A DNA stretch of 64,000 nucleotides from Arcicella sp040387735. Its GTDB lineage: Bacteria; Bacteroidota; Bacteroidia; Cytophagales; Spirosomataceae. Below, in pieces: positions 59,180 to 64,000 of this stretch; the first letter of the stretch is position 1; every line of letters starts with the position of its first letter. Made by a program: the position numbers and the translations under genes. A model generated the notes under the pieces. The model saw nothing but the letters and a program-made list of their open reading frames with translations. It did no database searches and was not told where the DNA came from. The stretch covers positions 1 through 64,000 of the forward strand of contig JAZKDE010000065.1 of the NCBI GenBank assembly GCA_040387735.1. Direction: 5' to 3'.

Positions 59180-61483
59180 ATGAGTGGAATGATTCCAAAA
59201 TATACTAAACGCAGTAGGGCAAAGGATTCTCTCGTGGGGAATCTTTTTTCTTTCTTGAATAATTTTATGAATACAAAGCAAACGCCAGAGGAGAAACGTC
59301 GTCTTGAAAAAGTTATAAATAAGTCTTATGACGTTATTGGAAAATCTGATTATATAAGTCGTGATTTAAGTTGGTTAAAATTTGATGAGCGTGTTCTCGA
59401 CCAAGCTCGTGATACTCGTAGAAATATATTTGACCGATTAAAATTTTTAGCGATAACAGCGTCCAATCTGGACGAATTTTTCACGATACGAGTAGGGTCT
59501 TTGTATAACTATTTAGATTTTGGCAAAGAACGTACCGATTATTCTGGTTTACGGGAACAGCCCTTCAAAAAAACCTTAATGGCTGCTACACAGGCATTTG
59601 CAGAAGAAACCCAAAGACTTTATCAAGAAGAAATCATTCCTGAATTTACGGAAAACGGCTTTAGAATTGTAAAAATTGCCGATTTAAATAGTGAAGAAAC
59701 CGAACAAATTTTGGATTACTTCAACCGTACTATTTATCCAATGCTTACGCCAATGGTTTTTGACCATACACACTCATTTCCGAGTTTATTGGCCAAAACA
59801 TTAATTTTTGGAGTTGTCACAAAAAGTGAAAATGAACGTAGCGATAATGATAAAAATGAAAGCAGAAAAATTAGTTTTGTACAAATTCCACAAAATTTAA
59901 AACGCTTTTTTATCCTCGAAAGAGAAGATGAAACACTATTCGTTCCGATTGAAGATATTATCCGTCATGAAATCTGGAAACTTTATAAAAATGTAGAAAT
60001 TGAAGCCGTTTCTCTATTCAGACTTACCCGAAATGGAGATTTTGATGTAGTTGAACACGAAGATTCGGAAACCGATTTTATTGATGAAATCAGAAAAAAA
60101 ATCAAAGACCGTCGTTTGGGTAGAGTTACCCGTGTAGAAATGGAATCGGGTTGTTCAGAATGGATGTTAGAGGTAATGCTAAAACGATGGAAATTAGAGA
60201 AAAATGGCATATTTTTTAGCGATAACATTCTGGATTTCACGGCTTTCTGGCAAATTATCAAACACCCAGAATTCAAGGCAAAGCAGGCCATTCAACGCTC
60301 TCCAGTACCAGCGTTGGGACTAAGTACCCAAACGCCCGAGAATATTTTTGATACGATGAAAGCGGGTGATATTTTATTACATCACCCTTTCAACAACTTT
60401 GAACCAGTTCTTCAATTGTTGGAACAAGCCGCCGAAGATCCACAAGTTTTGGCAATTAAAATTACATTATACCGAATTTCAAAGCATTCTCGCATTGCAG
60501 ATGCCCTTCTTCATGCGGCTGAAAATGGAAAACACGTTTCGGTATTATTTGAAGTAAAAGCTCGTTTCGACGAAGAAAATAATATTCGTGAAGCTCAAAG
60601 ATTATCAAAAGCGGGCTGTTTTGTAATTTATGGAATTCCAGGATTAAAAACGCATACAAAACTACTCCAAGTTATTAGAAATGAAGGAGATAGAGTAAGA
60701 AGTTACGCACACTTATCTTCGGGGAATTATAATGAAGATACCGCAAAACTTTATACAGATATCGGACTTTTGACGACGGATGAAGTTTTGACGAGAGATA
60801 TTTCGGAGTTTTTTAATGTCATTACGGGGCATTCACAACCACATTCTTACGAGCGTTTAATTACCGCCCCGAGAGATATGCGTAATCGTTTGGTGGAGAT
60901 GATTCGTCACGAAGCAGACAATGCCCGTGCAGGACTACCGAGCGGCATTTGCTTAAAAATCAATTCATTACAAGATAAAATTACGATTGACGAATTATAT
61001 AAAGCCTCACAAGCGGGCGTTCCAGTTCGGTTAATTGTACGAGGTATTTGTTGTTTGCGTCCACAACGAAAAGGGCTTTCGGATAATATTACGGTGCGTT
61101 CGATTGTCGGAGATTTTCTGGAACACACTCGCATTTATTATTTCCACAATAATAATGAGCCAAAGGTTTACGGCGGTTCAGCGGACATTATGGTAAGAAG
61201 TTTTGACCGTCGGATTGAATCACTTTTTGAAATTCACGCTCAACAAGTAAAACAGCAAGCAATTCACATTTTAGATTGGAATTTTAAGGACAATGTAAAT
61301 TCGTATGAAATGCAAGAAGATGGTTCATACAAACATTGTGCAACACCCGCTGAATGTGGCGTTGCGGCGTTTGATGTTCATAAAAAATTCTTCCAAGTAA
61401 CGCTAAAGGACGTAATGGAAGCAAAATTATTTGATAAAGAAATTATTGAGCAAGAAGAAACCGTTGAGATTTTGGAAGCCTAA
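59180..61483 (+). CDS. ppk1: Polyphosphate kinase 1
   Basis: 767 residues from the first ATG; the usual length is about 690-720. A later ATG at 59267 gives 738 residues and may be the real start given the promoter at 59166-59173. It has ISRDLSWLKFDERVLDQARD (N-domain), LLHHPFNNFEPVLQLLEQAA, the autophosphorylated His492 in IPGLKTHTKLLQV, and His511 in YAHLSSGNYNEDTAKLY, 19 residues apart as in E. coli (435/454). It makes polyphosphate from ATP, reversibly. It lies alone, with a terminator at 61544-61571. Confidence 0.95.
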   Translation: MSGMIPKYTKRSRAKDSLVGNLFSFLNNFMNTKQTPEEKRRLEKVINKSYDVIGKSDYISRDLSWLKFDERVLDQARDTRRNIFDRLKFLAITASNLDEFFTIRVGSLYNYLDFGKERTDYSGLREQPFKKTLMAATQAFAEETQRLYQEEIIPEFTENGFRIVKIADLNSEETEQILDYFNRTIYPMLTPMVFDHTHSFPSLLAKTLIFGVVTKSENERSDNDKNESRKISFVQIPQNLKRFFILEREDETLFVPIEDIIRHEIWKLYKNVEIEAVSLFRLTRNGDFDVVEHEDSETDFIDEIRKKIKDRRLGRVTRVEMESGCSEWMLEVMLKRWKLEKNGIFFSDNILDFTAFWQIIKHPEFKAKQAIQRSPVPALGLSTQTPENIFDTMKAGDILLHHPFNNFEPVLQLLEQAAEDPQVLAIKITLYRISKHSRIADALLHAAENGKHVSVLFEVKARFDEENNIREAQRLSKAGCFVIYGIPGLKTHTKLLQVIRNEGDRVRSYAHLSSGNYNEDTAKLYTDIGLLTTDEVLTRDISEFFNVITGHSQPHSYERLITAPRDMRNRLVEMIRHEADNARAGLPSGICLKINSLQDKITIDELYKASQAGVPVRLIVRGICCLRPQRKGLSDNITVRSIVGDFLEHTRIYYFHNNNEPKVYGGSADIMVRSFDRRIESLFEIHAQQVKQQAIHILDWNFKDNVNSYEMQEDGSYKHCATPAECGVAAFDVHKKFFQVTLKDVMEAKLFDKEIIEQEETVEILEA

Positions 61484-61543
61484 ATAATAGAGAATATCCT
61501 TTCTTAATTGAAACCAGCATACATTTATCATTAGTATATTTAC

Positions 61544-61571
61544 AGGCATAAGGCAAAATAGCTTTATGCCT
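61544..61571 (+). terminator. Terminator hairpin after ppk1
   Basis: AGGCATAA (61544-61551) pairs with TTATGCCT (61564-61571), extended inside by G-T, G-C and C-G to 11 bp around AAAATA, then TTTTAATTT. It ends 15 bases before the glycerophosphodiesterase start. Confidence 0.75.
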
Positions 61572-61586
61572 TTTTAATTTCAAACC

Positions 61587-62471
61587 ATGAAAATTTTAAT
61601 TTCTTCAATCATAGCACTCTTTATGATTAACTCCGTAAATGCCCAAACATTCGACTTCGAGGGACACCGAGGTTGCCGTGGATTAATGCCCGAAAATACC
61701 ATTCCTGCTTTCAAAAAAGCCTTAGACTTGGGTGTAACTACCTTGGAATTAGATGTTTGTATTTCCAAAGACCACCAAGTAGTTGTATCGCACGAGCCGT
61801 ACATGAATAATCTTTTCTGCTCAAAACCTGATGGCTCGCACGTAACAAAAACAGACGAAAAGAACTTGATTCTCTATAACATGACTTATGACGAAATTAA
61901 ACGCTATGATTCAGGAATTAGAGGGAATATATTATTTCCAGAACAACAAAAAATAGCAACATTCAAACCGCTTTTACGTGATATGATTGCCGCTTGCGAA
62001 GCGTACATAAAAGAGCATAAATTGAGACCTGTAAAGTATAATATTGAAATAAAATCGGAAGAACAGGAATATGGTATTTCTCAGCCAAAGACCGTTGAAG
62101 AATTCTCTGATTTAGTGCATAAAGAGATTATGAGTCAAATTTCTCCTGAGCGTATTATCCTGCAAAGTTTCGACTTTAACATCCTGAAATATTGGCACTT
62201 ACAAATTAAATCAAAAAAATACAAAAAGGTTATATTATCCGCTTTAGTAGAAGATGAAATGGTAGAACCGAGCTTTCAAAAATTAGGATTTTTACCCGAT
62301 ATTTTCAGTCCATACTACAAACATTTAACAAAAAGTAGCGTAGAATTATGTCACGAAAAAGGCGTAAAAGTGGTGCCTTGGACAGTCAATGATATTGAAG
62401 CTATGAAAGCAATGAAAGCCATTGGAGTTGATGGTTTGATTTCTGATTATCCAAACAGATTTGAAAAATAA
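61587..62471 (+). CDS. Glycerophosphodiester phosphodiesterase, exported
   Basis: 294 residues, signal peptide at 1-19 (ends VNA). The family start FDFEGHRGCRGLMPENTIPA carries His27, followed by TTLELDVCISKDHQVVVSHE with Glu54, Asp56 and His69 (catalytic and metal residues). Later PVKYNIEIKSEEQ holds the next Glu, and VKVVPWTVNDIEAMKAMKAI closes the barrel. It cleaves glycerophosphodiesters to glycerol-3-phosphate and the free alcohol, here in the periplasm. Confidence 0.92.
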   Translation: MKILISSIIALFMINSVNAQTFDFEGHRGCRGLMPENTIPAFKKALDLGVTTLELDVCISKDHQVVVSHEPYMNNLFCSKPDGSHVTKTDEKNLILYNMTYDEIKRYDSGIRGNILFPEQQKIATFKPLLRDMIAACEAYIKEHKLRPVKYNIEIKSEEQEYGISQPKTVEEFSDLVHKEIMSQISPERIILQSFDFNILKYWHLQIKSKKYKKVILSALVEDEMVEPSFQKLGFLPDIFSPYYKHLTKSSVELCHEKGVKVVPWTVNDIEAMKAMKAIGVDGLISDYPNRFEK

Positions 62472-62537
62472 GGGTTTAGTGATTAGTAAAATGCCGAAAT
62501 AAAACCCAAACGCTAAAACCTAACCCCATTCTGAAAA

Positions 62538-63344
62538 ATGCTAATATTCCCTAACGCTAAAATAAATATTGGTCTGCACATTACCGAAAAACGTCCAGAC
62601 GGCTTCCATAATCTTGAATCGTGTTTTTATCCTGTGGGTTGGTCAGACGCCTTAGAAATTCTTCCTGCCGAAAAATTATCCTTTAAAAGTACAGGGATTG
62701 AAATTCCTGGGAATCCAGAAACAAATCTGTGCTTGAAAGCGTATCATCTTGTAAAACAGGACTTTGACATTGCTCCCGTGATGATTCATTTGCACAAAGT
62801 TGTACCCATTGGGGCAGGAATGGGCGGTGGTTCGGCAGATTGTGCTTTTACCATTAAAACTCTCAACGACCTTTTTGCGTTACATCTTACAACGGAACAA
62901 ATGGAAAACTACGCCCGACAATTGGGTAGCGATTGTGCGTTTTTCATCCAAAACCGTCCGCAATATTGCTTTGGTAAAGGTGATGAATTTGCAGAAATCT
63001 CATTGGATTTATCGGAAAAATTCATCGTTTTAGTAAACCCCAATATTCATATTTCAACGGCAGAAGCCTATTCAGGCGTGAAGCCCACGAAAACAGCAGT
63101 TGATTTAAGAGAAATTTTACAAAAACCTATAAACCAATGGATTGATACCGTAAAGAATGATTTTGAGAATCATCTTTTATCTAAATATCCAACCATTGAA
63201 AAAATCAAAAATCAACTTTATGCACACGGGGCGATTTACACAAGTATGACAGGTTCTGGTTCAACGGTATTTGGAATTTTTGACCAAGAAATAGATTTGA
63301 AAGAAAACTTTGCCGATTATTCAGTTTGGCAAGGAAAAATGTAA
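62538..63344 (+). CDS. ispE: 4-(cytidine 5'-diphospho)-2-C-methyl-D-erythritol kinase
   Basis: 268 residues, a GHMP kinase. It starts IFPNAKINIGLHITEKRPDG (substrate site, Lys in AKINIGL), has the ATP loop VPIGAGMGGGSADCAFTIKT and the C-terminal SMTGSGSTVFGIFDQ. It phosphorylates CDP-methylerythritol in the non-mevalonate (MEP) isoprenoid pathway. It is slightly short for the family (about 280). Spacing of 66 bases to the previous gene. Confidence 0.95.
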   Translation: MLIFPNAKINIGLHITEKRPDGFHNLESCFYPVGWSDALEILPAEKLSFKSTGIEIPGNPETNLCLKAYHLVKQDFDIAPVMIHLHKVVPIGAGMGGGSADCAFTIKTLNDLFALHLTTEQMENYARQLGSDCAFFIQNRPQYCFGKGDEFAEISLDLSEKFIVLVNPNIHISTAEAYSGVKPTKTAVDLREILQKPINQWIDTVKNDFENHLLSKYPTIEKIKNQLYAHGAIYTSMTGSGSTVFGIFDQEIDLKENFADYSVWQGKM

Positions 63345-63347
63345 CGC

Positions 63348-63408
63348 TTTTAGCCATAAACTTAGGCTTTAAGCAATTTTTACCTAAAGCATTGTGCTTA
63401 TGGCTTAA
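63348..63408. repeat. Degenerate inverted/direct word repeat before the oxidase subunit gene
   Basis: TTAGCCATAAAC near the start and GCTTATGGCTTAA near the end are inverted copies, and CTTTAAGC/CTAAAGC words lie between. The spacer can fold into a hairpin. It has the same word-like texture as the spacers at 25905 and 28316. Confidence 0.45.
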
Positions 63409-63411
63409 AGC

Positions 63412-63993
63412 ATGAAATATATGAAACGCAGAGAACCCTTTAAATTTATGCTCCAAATGGCAATATTCGGAAGTGGATTGATGTTTTTTGGACTGATGGC
63501 ATCGTATCTAAACTTGGCACGCCCCAATGCAGGTTTTGGAAAAATTGAAATACCACAAATTTTCTGGATAAGTACGCTTATTATAATGATTAGTAGCATG
63601 ACTTTACACCTTGCCAATATGAATTTCAAGCAAGACAAATACTTAAATTATAGAACTTTAATGGGAATTACGCTCTCGCTCGGTCTAATTTTTATTGGAA
63701 TGCAACTGTGGGGCTGGCAGGAGATTTTTGCTCAAAATAGTAGCCCCCAACTTAGGACTTCGAGAGGGTTTATTTATATGTTATCGGGCTTACACATTTT
63801 TCATATTGTGGTTGGATTATTTTTTCTCATCAAAATTTTCGTAGAAGCCATCAAACGAATGTCTTACATTGAATCATTTATCTACTCCGTAAACCCTCCG
63901 AATCAACTAAAAATCAACCTTATTATTTTTTATTGGCACTTTGTGGATGTGCTTTGGATTGTGCTGTTTTTGTTTCTGCTTTGGCGGAATTAA
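63412..63993 (+). CDS. Cytochrome c oxidase subunit III (heme-copper oxidase)
   Basis: 193 residues, five membrane helices as in bacterial short CoxC/CtaE proteins. It starts KRREPFKFMLQMAIFGSGLM, has ISSMTLHLANMNFKQDKYLN, GLHIFHIVVGLFFLIKIFVE and the final IIFYWHFVDVLWIVLFLFLL. The H-F-H and WHFVDVLW motifs are the family signature. It stabilises the oxidase core in the inner membrane. A second ATG three codons later (63421) is an alternative start. The next genes, probably other oxidase subunits, lie outside the window. Confidence 0.93.
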   Translation: MKYMKRREPFKFMLQMAIFGSGLMFFGLMASYLNLARPNAGFGKIEIPQIFWISTLIIMISSMTLHLANMNFKQDKYLNYRTLMGITLSLGLIFIGMQLWGWQEIFAQNSSPQLRTSRGFIYMLSGLHIFHIVVGLFFLIKIFVEAIKRMSYIESFIYSVNPPNQLKINLIIFYWHFVDVLWIVLFLFLLWRN

Positions 63994-64000
63994 ACGCAGT

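Overview
The window looks like a chromosome segment of a low-GC member of the Bacteroidota, most likely order Cytophagales. The signs are: many secreted proteins with short signal peptides ending in AQ; a C-terminal beta-sheet tail like those of type IX secretion cargo; lipoproteins with LLAC/VLAC/VGC boxes; promoters matching the Bacteroidota -7 element TAnnTTTG with almost no Shine-Dalgarno sites; stand-alone LytTR regulators; and the L-rhamnose gene set in the RhaEW/RhaM/RhaI/kinase form. I found no rRNA, tRNA, CRISPR, prophage or intact transposase. The sequence is a draft assembly with two runs of N (45130-45139 and 48141-48240).

Layout. 1-3.7 kb: small secreted proteins, a LytTR regulator, a GyrI-like protein and an exported Gfo/Idh/MocA oxidoreductase. 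3.9-7.6 kb (minus): a tight three-gene operon of a DUF805-FAD-oxidase fusion, a SAM methyltransferase and an unknown membrane-anchored protein. 7.8-9.1 kb: a short-chain dehydrogenase and an ArsR regulator, with four copies of a TATATC-N10-GATATA palindrome that is probably the ArsR operator. 9.5-18.2 kb: a heavy-metal efflux locus (OmpR-type two-component system, TolC-like channel, lipoprotein adaptor, DUF190 PII-like protein, CzcA-type RND pump with the divalent-cation motif, and a secreted protein with a His/Gly-rich tail). 18.3-28.8 kb: a beta-propeller protein, half-size EamA transporter, GH28 pectinase-like enzyme, prolyl oligopeptidase, GMC oxidoreductase with its subunit-3 partner, and a serine hydrolase.

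28.9-34.2 kb: L-rhamnose catabolism: fused rhamnulose-phosphate aldolase/lactaldehyde dehydrogenase, mutarotase, isomerase and rhamnulokinase. Together they would turn L-rhamnose into DHAP and lactate. The GH28 enzyme at 20-21 kb could release rhamnose-containing pectin fragments. No transporter or regulator for the pathway is in the window. 34.5-40.7 kb: an RBBP9-type hydrolase, a Wzx-like flippase, a coiled-coil protein, ZapA, RNase Y and a LuxE-like acyl-protein synthetase.

40.8-46.7 kb is the most unusual part. A histidine kinase and NarL-type response regulator are followed by a soluble protein of unknown family, a seven-helix membrane protein, a LytTR regulator, a secreted VGIGT-motif protein and a second unknown protein. 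An almost identical 18-base palindromic motif (CCACCCGAATTGGnGGGT) sits 20-21 bases upstream of a -7 element before both the response regulator and the LytTR gene. The LytTR gene is broken by about 110 bases of serial mini-hairpins and an N gap.

46.8-64 kb: housekeeping and envelope genes (DUF3857/transglutaminase-like protein, an enlarged D-Ala-D-Ala ligase, NifU-like protein, LysR/GNAT pair, MscL, DUF3078 barrel, an ECF sigma/small protein/MscS operon, DUF6438 lipoprotein, polyphosphate kinase, glycerophosphodiesterase, IspE, cytochrome oxidase subunit III). Around 48 kb a secreted carboxypeptidase-regulatory-domain gene is split by a 100-N gap flanked by an exact 55-base duplication, which is probably an assembly artefact.
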